DNA of 20,545 bases from JBBAAS01 sp041658125 (GTDB lineage Bacteria > Patescibacteriota > Microgenomatia > UBA12405). Positions 7,078 through 15,374 of this stretch are shown in pieces (the first letter of the stretch is position 1; the number at the start of each line of letters is the position of its first letter). Location of the stretch: contig JBBAAS010000013.1 in assembly GCA_041658125.1 (NCBI GenBank), positions 1-20,545 of the forward strand, read 5' to 3'. Made by a program: the position numbers and the translations under genes. The notes beneath the pieces were generated by a model. That model saw nothing but the letters and a program-made list of their open reading frames with translations, had not been told where the DNA came from and did not search any database.

Positions 7078-7181
7078 CCTTTTAACCTTAACAATAACTT
7101 GCCTTGAGCTTTTGGCTAAATCCACTCAAGACAGGGAAAGTATAACAAATTTACCTCCAAAAGCAATTTTCATGGCTTCTT

Positions 7182-7190
7182 TGTTATCAT
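7182..7190 (+). promoter_or_regulatory. Extended -10 promoter for recJ
   Basis: TG-T-TATCAT, with TATCAT at 7185-7190, 11 nt before the ATG at 7202. It uses the same TGTTATnnT form as the promoters at 4896, 5331, 18637 and 18669. It implies a transcript starting about 4-5 nt before that ATG and so favours this start over the upstream candidates. No clear -35 is visible. Confidence 0.45.
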
Positions 7191-7201
7191 TAATCAACTC
7201 C

Positions 7202-8839
7202 ATGTCTACCCCTAAAATTGTTATCAAAAGCTCAAAAGTTATCGATAAAAATCTTAGTTCTACCGACCTTGTCTCTCTTCTTCTCAAAAACCGCCAAATT
7301 TCTCCGACCTCTGATTTTCTCAATCCTCAATTCCCGGAAAAACCCAAAGATATCCATATCACTTCTGCAGTTAAGCTTATAAAACAATCCATCGCCGACA
7401 ACGATAATATCCTGATTTACGGCGATTATGACGTTGACGGGATTACTTCCACCGCCATTCTTTGGCAGTCTTTATATCAGGCCAAGGCTAAAGTTACCCC
7501 TTTTATTCCTGATCGCCAGCTTGACGGTTATGGCTTCAAAGCTAAATCTTTTTTACGTTTTCAAAAATCACTCAGCCAAAAATTTTCTCTTTTAATCACC
7601 GTTGACAACGGTATTGTTGCTCATTCTGAAATTGCCAAAATCAAAAAGCTTGGTCTAAAAATTATTATTCTCGACCACCATCTGCCTCAAGCTTCTCTTC
7701 CGGTCGCCGATTCAATTATTCACTCTACCAAGGTTGCCGCTTGTGCTTTAGTCTGGTATTTGGCAAAAATTTTCGACAAAAATGCTGATCTTGGACTAGT
7801 GGCACTTGGCACTGTTGCCGATTGTTTACCCCTAATCGGCCCAAATCGTAATTTAGTTGTTCATGGTCTCAAAGCTCTCCGGCTTAACCCCAGTCCCGGC
7901 ATCAAAAAATTAATTGAAATCAGCGGTCTTAAGCTCGATTCAGTTACCGCCTATGATTTGGGTTTTGCTCTTGGCCCGCGCATTAATGCTGTTGGCCGTC
8001 TTTCTAACCCCACCGATGCTCTTCGTCTTCTTTGCAGTCAAACCCCCGCTCAAGCTCAAAAATATGCCCAAGTCTTGGACAATTATAATCAGGATCGCCA
8101 AATACTTCAGCGGGAAAGCCAAGTTTTAGCCGAGTCACAGGTCGATTTGGAAAACAAATTGTTATTTGTTTCGGACCCGTCATTTCATCCCGGAGTTATC
8201 GGTTTGATTGCTGGCCGTCTTGTCGAAAAATATTATCTGCCTACTATCGCCATCAGTATTGATGATGACACTGCCAAAGGTTCTTGCCGGTCTATCCCCG
8301 GTCTCAATATTATTGAAACTCTCCGGGAACTTGACCCAAAAATTTTTATTGATCTTGGCGGTCATGCCGGTGCCGCCGGTTTTTCCATTCTTACCAAGAA
8401 TATCAAAGCCTTAAAAACCGCTCTTACCAAATTAATTAATAAAAAATTAAAAGATGTCGACCTTACTCCGGCAATTGAAGTCGACGCCGCTATGAAACTG
8501 TCAGCTGTAAATTTAAAAAATATCAAAGCTATTTCGGAGTTGGAGCCATTTGGTCTTGGCAATCCCCATCCGCTGTTTCTTTTCAAAAATGTTCGGGTCG
8601 TCAGTAAACGGATTTTGGGCTCCGCCGGTGATCATCTCAAGCTTAAGCTCGATGATCCTTCAACTTCAAAAATTGAAAATCTGCCCGCGGACGCCATCGC
8701 TTTTAAAAAAGGCCAACTCGACTCTCAAATCAAAATCGATGATCTTATCGATTTGATTGCCTCTCTTGATGCCAATACTTGGCAGGGAACCACCACACCA
8801 CAATTAATAGTCAAAGAAATTATTCAGCACACCGTTTAA
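7202..8839 (+). CDS. recJ: Single-stranded-DNA-specific exonuclease RecJ
   Basis: A 545-residue RecJ, the 5'-3' single-strand exonuclease of recombination and mismatch or base-excision repair. The DHH phosphoesterase core shows DYDVDG (75-80), VDNG (134-137) and DHH (158-160). The DHHA1 part shows GGHAGAAG (386-393), and a C-terminal OB-like region follows. The same frame is open upstream, with candidate starts at 7172 (ATG) and 7112 (TTG). I chose 7202 because the encoded Met-Ser-Thr-Pro start gives a usual RecJ N-terminus and because an extended -10 box lies 11 nt before it. The gene is divergent from the RRM gene and 30 nt upstream of the AspRS gene. Confidence 0.93.
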   Translation: MSTPKIVIKSSKVIDKNLSSTDLVSLLLKNRQISPTSDFLNPQFPEKPKDIHITSAVKLIKQSIADNDNILIYGDYDVDGITSTAILWQSLYQAKAKVTPFIPDRQLDGYGFKAKSFLRFQKSLSQKFSLLITVDNGIVAHSEIAKIKKLGLKIIILDHHLPQASLPVADSIIHSTKVAACALVWYLAKIFDKNADLGLVALGTVADCLPLIGPNRNLVVHGLKALRLNPSPGIKKLIEISGLKLDSVTAYDLGFALGPRINAVGRLSNPTDALRLLCSQTPAQAQKYAQVLDNYNQDRQILQRESQVLAESQVDLENKLLFVSDPSFHPGVIGLIAGRLVEKYYLPTIAISIDDDTAKGSCRSIPGLNIIETLRELDPKIFIDLGGHAGAAGFSILTKNIKALKTALTKLINKKLKDVDLTPAIEVDAAMKLSAVNLKNIKAISELEPFGLGNPHPLFLFKNVRVVSKRILGSAGDHLKLKLDDPSTSKIENLPADAIAFKKGQLDSQIKIDDLIDLIASLDANTWQGTTTPQLIVKEIIQHTV

Positions 8840-8857
8840 TTTTATTAGTAAATACAG

Positions 8858-8863
8858 TAGAAT
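8858..8863 (+). promoter_or_regulatory. -10 box for the AspRS-INS gene
   Basis: TAGAAT ends 6 nt before the ATG at 8870, the spacing expected for a leaderless transcript. The 30-nt gap after recJ has no Shine-Dalgarno sequence. The -35 region is weak (TTTAAT-like). Confidence 0.5.
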
Positions 8864-8869
8864 ACACGC

Positions 8870-10681
8870 ATGAATCGTACCCTAATTGCCGAAACTTCAA
8901 AGCTAATAGGTCAGGAAGTAAGAATAAAAGGTTGGGTAAATTCTGTTCGGGCTCATGGCCAGTTAGTTTTTGCTGATATTCGCGATCGATCCGGCATTAT
9001 TCAAGTTGTTGGCGATAAAACTCTTGCCTCTCTTCACGAAGAATATGTCGTTGATATTATCGGTACTATTCGTAGTCGCGATCCAAAATATATCAATGCC
9101 AAAATCGCTACTGGTTCTGTTGAGCTGGAAGTAAAAACACTTCAGGTTTTAGAAAAAGCCGAAGCCCTTCCTTTTGATATCCATCAGCCGGATATTAATA
9201 TTTCTCTGCCGATTTTACTGGATAACCGTTCTCTTTCACTAAGAAATAAAAAAATCCAAGATGTCTTTAAGGTTCAGGCGACCATTGTCCGGGCCTTTCG
9301 TGACTATTTAAATAGTCAGGATTTTACAGAAATTTTTGTCCCCACCATTGTAGCCGGATCAACCGAAGGTGGCTCCGAAGTCTTTCCTGTCGATTATTTT
9401 GGCTACAAGGCTTATTTGGCCCAAAGCCCCCAACTTTACAAACAAGTTTTAATTCCGGCTCTTGAACGGGTTTTTACTGTTGCTCATGCTTATCGTGCCG
9501 AGCCTTCAGTTACTACCCGTCACCTAACTGAATACGTTGGTCTTGATGTCGAATTTGGTTTTATCGATTCCTGGCTTGATGTTGTTAAAAATGCCGACAG
9601 TGCTGTAAAAGCAATTTTTAAAGCCGTTTCTGAAAAGCACCAAGATATTTTAGATGAATATGGTGTCACTGTTCCCAAAACTATCGAAAATACTCCGATT
9701 ATAAAATTAAAAGACGCTCTTAAATTAATTTATGAACGTACCGGTCGTGATGTTAGAAACGAGCTTGACATGGATCCGGAAGGGGAACGGGAAATCTGCC
9801 GTTGGGCAGAAGAACAATTCGGTAGCGATCTAGTCTTTATTACCCATTTTTACACCAAAAAACGTGCCTGGTACAGCTTTCCCGACCCGGAAAGTCCCGA
9901 AGAAACCTTAACTTTGGATTTAATTGGCCGCGGTGTCGAATGGATTTCCGGAGGTCAGCGGATTAGCAATTATTCCGAGCTTCAGGAAAAAATTAAATCA
10001 AAAGACCAGGATCCTGCCGATTTTGAAATTCCCTATGGTCAAACGTTTCGATACGGTATGCCCCCGGAAGGTGGCTACTGTATTGGCTTGGAACGGATAA
10101 CGATGAATATTTTAGGCCTTGATAACCTTCGTAAATCGAGCCTTTTTCCCCGCGACATGGAACGAATCGATAATCGCCTATCGCTCGTCGGTAAAAAATA
10201 TTCCTTATCTTCCCAAGTTTCTCTTCATGACAAATTAGTAAATTTTCTCAAAGAAAAATCAGTTGATTTCAAGGAACTTTCTCACCAACAAACCCGTACT
10301 TGTCAGGAGGCCGCCGAAGCCCGTGGTACTGATTTAAACCAAGGCGCTAAAGCGCTACTTATGTTTGCCGACAACAATCCGATTTTAGTCGTACTTTCCG
10401 CCGCTCAAAAGCTTGATAATGGCGCCTTTAAAAAAGAATTTAATTTCAAAGATTTGCGCATGGCTACCCCTGAAGAGGTCAAAAAACAAACCGGTGTCGA
10501 AATCGGTGCTGTTCCTCCGTTTGGCAATCTTTTTAGCACTCCGGTTTTTGTTGATCAAGGTTTTCTAAAACAAACAGAAATTGCCTTTAACGCCGGGTCG
10601 CACACCAGCTCGATAATTTTAAAATCAGCCGATTTTGTCAAATTGGTAAGTCCTAAAATTGGATCCTATGCCCAAAGCTAA
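8870..10681 (+). CDS. aspS: Archaeal-genre aspartyl-tRNA synthetase fused to a C-terminal YbaK/ProX-type (INS) editing domain
   Basis: A 603-residue fusion. Residues 1-435 form a complete class IIb synthetase of the archaeal/eukaryal AspRS type. It has an OB-fold anticodon domain (about 17-90), TEGGSEVF (165-172), QSPQLYKQ (185-192), motif 2 with AYRAEPSVTTRHLTEY (207-222), the SGGQR segment (360-364) and motif 3 with GLERITMNILGLDNLR (406-421), then LFPRD. QSPQLYKQ and GGQR favour AspRS over AsnRS. Residues about 445-595 are a full INS-superfamily domain with GAKALL (Lys494 as the likely catalytic Lys) and the GAVPPFG loop (546-552). By memory-based alignment with Thermococcus AspRS, the two residues that mark Asn-discriminating enzymes (Trp26, Lys85) are Asn24 and Ala80 here, so specificity for tRNA-Asp alone or tRNA-Asp/Asn is open. 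The editing domain presumably clears a mischarged product in cis; its substrate is unknown. Confidence 0.9.
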   Translation: MNRTLIAETSKLIGQEVRIKGWVNSVRAHGQLVFADIRDRSGIIQVVGDKTLASLHEEYVVDIIGTIRSRDPKYINAKIATGSVELEVKTLQVLEKAEALPFDIHQPDINISLPILLDNRSLSLRNKKIQDVFKVQATIVRAFRDYLNSQDFTEIFVPTIVAGSTEGGSEVFPVDYFGYKAYLAQSPQLYKQVLIPALERVFTVAHAYRAEPSVTTRHLTEYVGLDVEFGFIDSWLDVVKNADSAVKAIFKAVSEKHQDILDEYGVTVPKTIENTPIIKLKDALKLIYERTGRDVRNELDMDPEGEREICRWAEEQFGSDLVFITHFYTKKRAWYSFPDPESPEETLTLDLIGRGVEWISGGQRISNYSELQEKIKSKDQDPADFEIPYGQTFRYGMPPEGGYCIGLERITMNILGLDNLRKSSLFPRDMERIDNRLSLVGKKYSLSSQVSLHDKLVNFLKEKSVDFKELSHQQTRTCQEAAEARGTDLNQGAKALLMFADNNPILVVLSAAQKLDNGAFKKEFNFKDLRMATPEEVKKQTGVEIGAVPPFGNLFSTPVFVDQGFLKQTEIAFNAGSHTSSIILKSADFVKLVSPKIGSYAQS

Positions 10682-11594
10682 ACGGAGAAACATCGGATTT
10701 TTCCTCATTATTTTTCTGTCTATTTTTAATTTGCTTTGGTTTTTAACCAATTTATCAATCCGTTTATTTTCTAAAAAACCGGTTTCTCTTATTGCTCAGG
10801 ACATTAGTGATTATTCTCATCCCTTAAAGCCCGTAGTTGCCGATTCTTCTTCTCCGAACATTTTGGCTCCGGCCTATCTTCTTTTGGATGCCGAGACCAA
10901 CACGGTTTTGCTTTCCAAAAACCCCGAAAACCGCATATTTTCCGCTTCCGTTACCAAATTAGCCACTGCTCTTACGGCTCTCAATATTTATCCCCTCGAT
11001 GAAGTTGTTACTATCACCGAAGAATATAAAGAAGGGAAGGTTATGGAATTGACCGCCGGTGAAAAAATTACGGTTAAATCTTTGGTAACCGCCCTATTGG
11101 TATATTCTGCCAACGATGCCGCTTTCAATTTAGCCTCTCACCACCAACAGGGAGTTCCGGGTTTTGTCACAGAAATGAATTTAATTGCCCGGAAATATCA
11201 ACTTATTAATACAAATTTTACCAATTATGACGGTATTCATGATCCCAACCACTATTCTACTGTTTATGAATTAGCACAGCTCGCTCGGCTGGCAATTAAA
11301 AATCCGATTATCAAAGAATACGTTAAGTATAAAAATCTAACTGTTACCGATGTTGACGGGATTTATGTTCACGACTTAACCTCTACCAACGAACTTCTCG
11401 GAGTTATCCCCGAAATCGAAGGGCTTAAAACCGGTTATACTCTCGAAGCCGGCGGTTGTTTTGTCGGCTTAATAAATATTAACGGCCATTATTTAATTTC
11501 TGTTGTTGCCCAAAGTCCTGATCGTTTTTCCGACACCAAATCGCTTGTTGCCTGGGCCAAACACAATCTTTCCTGGAAACCATACACTCCTTAA
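10668..11594 (+). CDS. D-alanyl-D-alanine carboxypeptidase (PBP5-type, S11 peptidase)
   Basis: A 308-residue penicillin-binding protein that would trim the terminal D-Ala of peptidoglycan stem peptides outside the membrane. All three active-site motifs are present: SVTK (94-97), SAN (147-149) and KTG (254-256). An N-terminal membrane anchor spans about 9-33. It lacks the C-terminal beta domain and amphipathic anchor of E. coli PBP5, as is common for short family members. The ATG lies inside the AspRS gene (14-nt overlap in another frame), so translation is probably coupled to it. An upstream in-frame TTG at 10659 is less likely. The stop codon interlocks with the opposing gene's stop within one TTAA. 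Confidence 0.92.
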   Translation: MPKAKRRNIGFFLIIFLSIFNLLWFLTNLSIRLFSKKPVSLIAQDISDYSHPLKPVVADSSSPNILAPAYLLLDAETNTVLLSKNPENRIFSASVTKLATALTALNIYPLDEVVTITEEYKEGKVMELTAGEKITVKSLVTALLVYSANDAAFNLASHHQQGVPGFVTEMNLIARKYQLINTNFTNYDGIHDPNHYSTVYELAQLARLAIKNPIIKEYVKYKNLTVTDVDGIYVHDLTSTNELLGVIPEIEGLKTGYTLEAGGCFVGLININGHYLISVVAQSPDRFSDTKSLVAWAKHNLSWKPYTP

Positions 11595-12640
11595 TTCTGT
11601 TTTACGTATTTATCTAAAATTGCCGACACATAGCCCACAAACTGGTTGTCACCCTCAAAGACAAACACCGGTTGTAAATAATTAGTTAAATTAACCGGCT
11701 CAAAATAGGCCAAATATACATTTTTTATTTTTGCCGATCCGCTTTGGTTATCGCTGGCCGGCCAATAATTTCCCGCCTTTAAATCGTTGAAGGCAGTCTC
11801 CACTGTTTTAATCGGATAGCTCGAAAAAGATTGTCGGTCAATATCAACATATCGATAATTTATTTCAACTACCTTTTTTCCCTCTACCGAAGAGCCGGAT
11901 ACCAACACTGATATCGCCGCTTTTCCCGGTTCCGAGGTCATCAGTTTCAACTTGTTGTCGGTAGTTTCTCTAAAAAAATCGACCCTAATCATATTGGCTT
12001 CCGACAAAGACTCTACTAGTTTTAGTCCGTCAAATTCTATTTTCCAAAAGCTGACCTTTTTCTCACCGCCTTCTATATCTTTTGGCAATTTATTTGCTTT
12101 TGCTAAATACGCTCTGGCAATATCAATCGCTCCCTCTTTCATCGGCATTTTATCCGGACTCAAAAGCATTTGGTCGCTTTCATAAGGATACTTCAAAACA
12201 AAACTGCCGTCCAAAACATTCATTCTCAATACTTGATTTAAATTCTCACTTTTAAATTCATAAATGCCGCTCCCTGTCTTGGTTTCTGTTGGTTCTCCGG
12301 CAAATCCGAGGTCCTTGGCTATGCTTTTAGCATAATCAAGTGAACCGTAAAGAGTTTTTGGCAAATAAACCACATACACTTTTGCCTGGTCGGAAAATTT
12401 TGGGAAAACATCACCCGGCAATGCTTTTGTAAACTCCTTTTTTTCAAAAGTTTTCTCCGGAAAGACTAACTTTGGTAATATCCCAAATCTCATATCCGGC
12501 GGAGTATAGGGAGGGTGAGCCGCTTTGTAAGCTTTAATCGCCGCCGTCATTCCTGTCCACAAAAATAAAAATACCACCAAACCAATCCCGCCATATTTAA
12601 TTAAATTCCTCGACATATATGCCGTCTGTGTTAAGGACAT
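11591..12640 (-). CDS. Membrane-anchored extracytoplasmic protein of unknown function (possibly YycH/YycI-like)
   Basis: A 349-residue protein with one N-terminal membrane helix (about 14-33) and a large extracytoplasmic region of mixed alpha/beta character. The C-terminal part (VEINYRYVDIDRQSF, then VYLAYFEPVNLTNYLQPVFVFEGD) and the repeat of Ala-rich helix followed by strands recall PepSY/YycI-type folds. That resemblance is weak and from memory, so I make no functional claim. It has a -10 box (TAAAAT) 6 nt before the ATG and diverges from gltX across only 34 bp. It converges on the carboxypeptidase gene with a 4-bp overlap. A wall or envelope role is suggested only by location and neighbour. 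Confidence 0.75.
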   Translation of the reverse strand: MSLTQTAYMSRNLIKYGGIGLVVFLFLWTGMTAAIKAYKAAHPPYTPPDMRFGILPKLVFPEKTFEKKEFTKALPGDVFPKFSDQAKVYVVYLPKTLYGSLDYAKSIAKDLGFAGEPTETKTGSGIYEFKSENLNQVLRMNVLDGSFVLKYPYESDQMLLSPDKMPMKEGAIDIARAYLAKANKLPKDIEGGEKKVSFWKIEFDGLKLVESLSEANMIRVDFFRETTDNKLKLMTSEPGKAAISVLVSGSSVEGKKVVEINYRYVDIDRQSFSSYPIKTVETAFNDLKAGNYWPASDNQSGSAKIKNVYLAYFEPVNLTNYLQPVFVFEGDNQFVGYVSAILDKYVKQN

Positions 12641-12646
12641 GGATTA

Positions 12647-12652
12647 ATTTTA
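12647..12652 (-). promoter_or_regulatory. -10 box of the unknown membrane protein gene
   Basis: TAAAAT on the minus strand ends 6 nt before the ATG at 12640. It lies within the 34-bp space shared with the divergent gltX promoter. Confidence 0.5.
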
Positions 12653-12660
12653 GCGTCAAA

Positions 12661-12669
12661 TGCTACAAT
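12661..12669 (+). promoter_or_regulatory. Extended -10 promoter of gltX
   Basis: TG-C-TACAAT, with the hexamer at 12664-12669 ending 5 nt before ATG 12675. The upstream in-frame ATG at 12660 lies within this promoter, which decides the start in favour of 12675. Confidence 0.6.
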
Positions 12670-12674
12670 ATGCC

Positions 12675-14123
12675 ATGACTAATGGGCAACCAATCGTTCG
12701 TACCCGCATGGCTCCCAGTCCCACCGGCGAACTTCACATCGGCAGTCTCCGTACTTTACTTTATAGTTATGCTTTTGCCAAAAAAAATCACGGTCAATTT
12801 ATTATCCGTATCGAAGATACCGATCAAAAACGTCTGGTTTCTGGAGCTCAAGACCGAATTTTAAAAGATATCAAAGATTGCGGTCTTTCTTGGGATGAGG
12901 GTCCTGACATTGGCGGGTCTTACGGTCCTTATGTCCAAACAGAACGTCTGGCTCTTTATCAAAAATATATTCAAGAACTTTTAGACAAAAAGCTGGCCTA
13001 TTATTGTTTTTGTACTTCCGGTGACCTTGAAACCATGCGTGCTACCCAGAGGGCCGCCAAGCAAATTCCCAAATATGATCGTCGTTGCCTAAAACTTTCC
13101 GCCGACCAAATCCAAACCAATCTCCAAAATAAAGTACCCTACGTAATTCGCCTTAAAGTACCCGATAACGAAGTGATTTCTTTTACTGATGCCGTTCGGG
13201 GTGAAATTAAAATTAACACCACCGACATTGATGATCAGGTTTTAGTCAAATCCAACGGCATTCCTACCTATCACTTTGCGGTTGTTGTTGATGATCATTT
13301 GATGAAAATTTCCCATATTTTCCGTGGCGATGAATGGATTTCTTCCACTCCCAAACAAATTATTCTTTACCGTTATTTTAACTGGGAAGTACCACAATTT
13401 GCCCATCTTACGGTCCTATTAGACCCAACTCACCAAGGCAAAATGAGCAAACGTTTTGGTTCAGTTTTTGTCCGTCAATTTTTAGACAACGGTTATCTCC
13501 CCGAAGCTCTTTTAAATTTTTTAATGCTTTTAGGCTGGAACCCCGGTACTGATCAGGAAATATTTACTCTCACTGATTTTATCGAACAATTCAGTCTTGA
13601 TCATCTTCACAAAAAACAACCTATTTTTGATATTAAAAAATTAGATTATCTTAACGGTCTTTATCTTCGGCAAAAATCAGACGCAGAGCTCTTTCCACTT
13701 TTTAAAAAATATCTTCCAAAGGCCAGTGATGAAACCATTAAAACTCTTGTTCCTATTTTGAAAAGCCGAATCGCCAAACTTTCTGATCTCCCCATTCAAA
13801 CAAATTTTTTATTTGAAGATATCGATTATTCTCATGAACTTTTACTTCAGCGCCAAACTCCTTCTGTTCTGGCCAAAGAGATGTTAACTCAAGCCCGGCA
13901 GCTTTTGGAAAAAATTCCCGAATATAATTTTCCAGCTTTACAGACCGGTTTAATGGATCTTATAAAACAGAATGGTTGGAACATCGGTCAATTTTTTATG
14001 GTTTTCCGTGTCGCCATTTGCGGTGTTACCCAAACCCCCCCCATTGTCGACTGCCTTCCCATTCTTAGCCGGAAATCAACTATCCGAAAAATTGATCTGG
14101 CCATTTCCAAATTATCCGCCTAA
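12675..14123 (+). CDS. gltX: Glutamyl-tRNA synthetase
   Basis: A 482-residue class Ic synthetase charging tRNA-Glu. It may also charge tRNA-Gln if the organism uses the transamidation route, which cannot be decided here. The Rossmann signature is RMAPSPTGELHIGS (HIGH-type motif at 21-24), followed by RIEDTDQKR. The KMSKR loop is present in GKMSKRFGS (KMSKR at 256-260). A Cys-rich insertion (CFCTSG, later YDRRC) resembles the zinc-binding region of bacterial GluRS. The C-terminal helical anticodon-binding region is complete. An ATG five codons upstream is also in frame, but I choose 12675 because the -10 box overlaps the upstream codons and because the encoded MTNGQPIVRTRMAPSP is a normal GluRS start. 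Confidence 0.96.
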   Translation: MTNGQPIVRTRMAPSPTGELHIGSLRTLLYSYAFAKKNHGQFIIRIEDTDQKRLVSGAQDRILKDIKDCGLSWDEGPDIGGSYGPYVQTERLALYQKYIQELLDKKLAYYCFCTSGDLETMRATQRAAKQIPKYDRRCLKLSADQIQTNLQNKVPYVIRLKVPDNEVISFTDAVRGEIKINTTDIDDQVLVKSNGIPTYHFAVVVDDHLMKISHIFRGDEWISSTPKQIILYRYFNWEVPQFAHLTVLLDPTHQGKMSKRFGSVFVRQFLDNGYLPEALLNFLMLLGWNPGTDQEIFTLTDFIEQFSLDHLHKKQPIFDIKKLDYLNGLYLRQKSDAELFPLFKKYLPKASDETIKTLVPILKSRIAKLSDLPIQTNFLFEDIDYSHELLLQRQTPSVLAKEMLTQARQLLEKIPEYNFPALQTGLMDLIKQNGWNIGQFFMVFRVAICGVTQTPPIVDCLPILSRKSTIRKIDLAISKLSA

Positions 14124-14125
14124 TC

Positions 14126-14134
14126 TGCTAGACT
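14126..14134 (+). promoter_or_regulatory. Extended -10 promoter of the Pro/Thr-rich surface protein gene
   Basis: TG-C-TAGACT, with the hexamer at 14129-14134 ending 6 nt before the GTG at 14141. It supports the GTG start over the ATG two codons later. Confidence 0.55.
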
Positions 14135-14140
14135 ATTTTT

Positions 14141-14938
14141 GTGTTGATGATTTTTCTTGTTTTCCTTTTTCTTTTATCTCCTTCACCCATCTTTTCCGCT
14201 CCCTCAATCCAAATTATCTCTACTTCAGATTCCATCGTTCAGTTCGATCCTTTTACTATCAGCCTAGCTCTTACCAATCTTACTGTCGGCGAAAATTATT
14301 ACTTCAAAGCTTTTGCCGACGGTGCCGATGAAAACCTCATCAAAACTTATTTTAATAGTCAGGCTATTCCTTACACCGGCCACTCCTGGAGTGACTATCC
14401 TTCCATTTCTGCTACCGATTCCAGTTCTTCGGCTACTCTTTCAGCTATCGTCTATAGTAATCCCAATCTCTCCCTAAAAGTTCGTCTGGCCAAAAAAAGC
14501 GGTAGCGACTACGATACTTATAATAGTAATACTTTTTCTTTAACAATTATTACCCCGACACCGACCTTAACCCTTACTCCGACTCCTGTTCCTACCGACA
14601 CCCCAACTGCCACACCTACCAACGCTCCTGCTCCAACCAGTACTCCTTCTCCTTCTCCAACCTCCACTCCAAAACCCACCGCCACTCCCACGATCAAGCC
14701 GACCCCTACCCTTATCGTCAAATCTTCAGCCACTCCGACCGAAGATCCTACCGATCTTCCCACTATTATTGAAACCGAAGATGCCGCTTTTTACCTCACC
14801 ACCCCCTCTCCTACCGACTCTGAAATTCTTGGTATTCAGGATTTTGTCGCTTCTCCTGCCGCTGTTTCGACCAAAACAAACTTCCCAAAAATCTCATCCC
14901 TTCTATTTTTATCGGTACCGGTACTGCCTTGCTTTTAA
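14141..14938 (+). pseudogene. Pro/Thr-rich surface stalk protein; C-terminal membrane anchor displaced by a -1 frameshift
   Basis: The open frame gives 265 residues: a signal peptide (about 1-20), an Ig-like beta domain (about 22-137), a Pro/Thr/Ser-rich linker (about 139-207) with repeated T-P-T-P units, and an acidic stretch. It ends in an unconvincing tail (LFLSVPVLPCF). Switching to the -1 frame at about 14876-14881 continues with LPKNL and then IPSIFIGTGTALLLTPLIL, a membrane helix followed by basic residues. That frame stops at a TAG at 14977-14979, overlapping vanZ by 14 nt. One extra A in the ACAAAC run would restore it, so this is a recent lesion, a sequencing or assembly error, or rarely a recoding site. 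The likely role is a surface-exposed domain held off the membrane on a flexible stalk. Confidence 0.7.
14551..14760 (+). repeat. Low-complexity Pro/Thr codon tract (stalk linker)
   Basis: The DNA is a run of degenerate ACN-CCN codons encoding T-P, A-P and S-P dipeptides, at about residues 139-207 of the surface protein. Such tracts are typical of flexible, often O-glycosylated cell-surface linkers and vary in length between strains by slippage. Confidence 0.75.
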
Positions 14939-14965
14939 CTCCTCTGATATTATCAAAACTAAAAT

Positions 14966-15358
14966 ATGGTCAAAATTAGTTCAAAATCCATTCTTCGTTT
15001 CCTGCCGTCACTTTTATGGATGATTGTTATTTTTTATTTTTCTTCCCGGCCTACCGACGTTATTGGTGGGAGCGAAACCTTTCGGACTATTTTTTTCAAG
15101 TCACTTCATCTTGGTGAATATGCAGTTTTAGGAGCTCTTCTTTTTTTTGGTTTAAAAAATAAACTATCCTCCATCATCTTTGGTTACCTTTATGCTTTTA
15201 CCGATGAATTCCATCAAAACTTAGTTCTCGGTCGCCATTGTCGTTTTTCCGACACGTTGATTGACCTACTGGGGATTATTATCGGTGTAACCCTATTTAA
15301 ATTCGTCTTAAAACCTTTGACAAACAAATATAATAAAAAAAATAAGTTTATAAGTTAA
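14966..15358 (+). CDS. VanZ-like family membrane protein
   Basis: A 130-residue integral membrane protein with four predicted helices. It shows the VanZ-family pattern: FYFSSRP near the N-terminus, KSLHLGEYAVLG in the middle, then DEFHQNLVLGRHCRFSDTLIDLLGIIIG. VanZ is linked to low-level teicoplanin resistance in enterococci, but most family members have no assigned function. The start overlaps the restored reading frame of the preceding stalk gene, which suggests co-translation. It converges on the TSP3 gene with a 16-nt gap. Confidence 0.9.
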   Translation: MVKISSKSILRFLPSLLWMIVIFYFSSRPTDVIGGSETFRTIFFKSLHLGEYAVLGALLFFGLKNKLSSIIFGYLYAFTDEFHQNLVLGRHCRFSDTLIDLLGIIIGVTLFKFVLKPLTNKYNKKNKFIS

Positions 15359-15374
15359 CCACAATCTAGATCAA

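Noticed and set aside
7112..7201. Longer RecJ starting at TTG 7112 or ATG 7172
   Set aside because: The extra residues are not typical of RecJ, and the extended -10 box at 7182-7190 would lie inside the coding region.
14518..14763. Minus-strand open frame rich in Gly and Val opposite the Pro/Thr tract
   Set aside because: It is the mirror image of the repetitive ACN-CCN codons (read as GGN-GTN) and has no promoter or start context.
14870..14885. Programmed -1 ribosomal frameshift at the stalk gene
   Set aside because: In the zero frame the site reads ACC AAA ACA AAC, which does not give an X-XXY-YYZ slippery heptamer, and no clear downstream stem is seen. A missing base is simpler.
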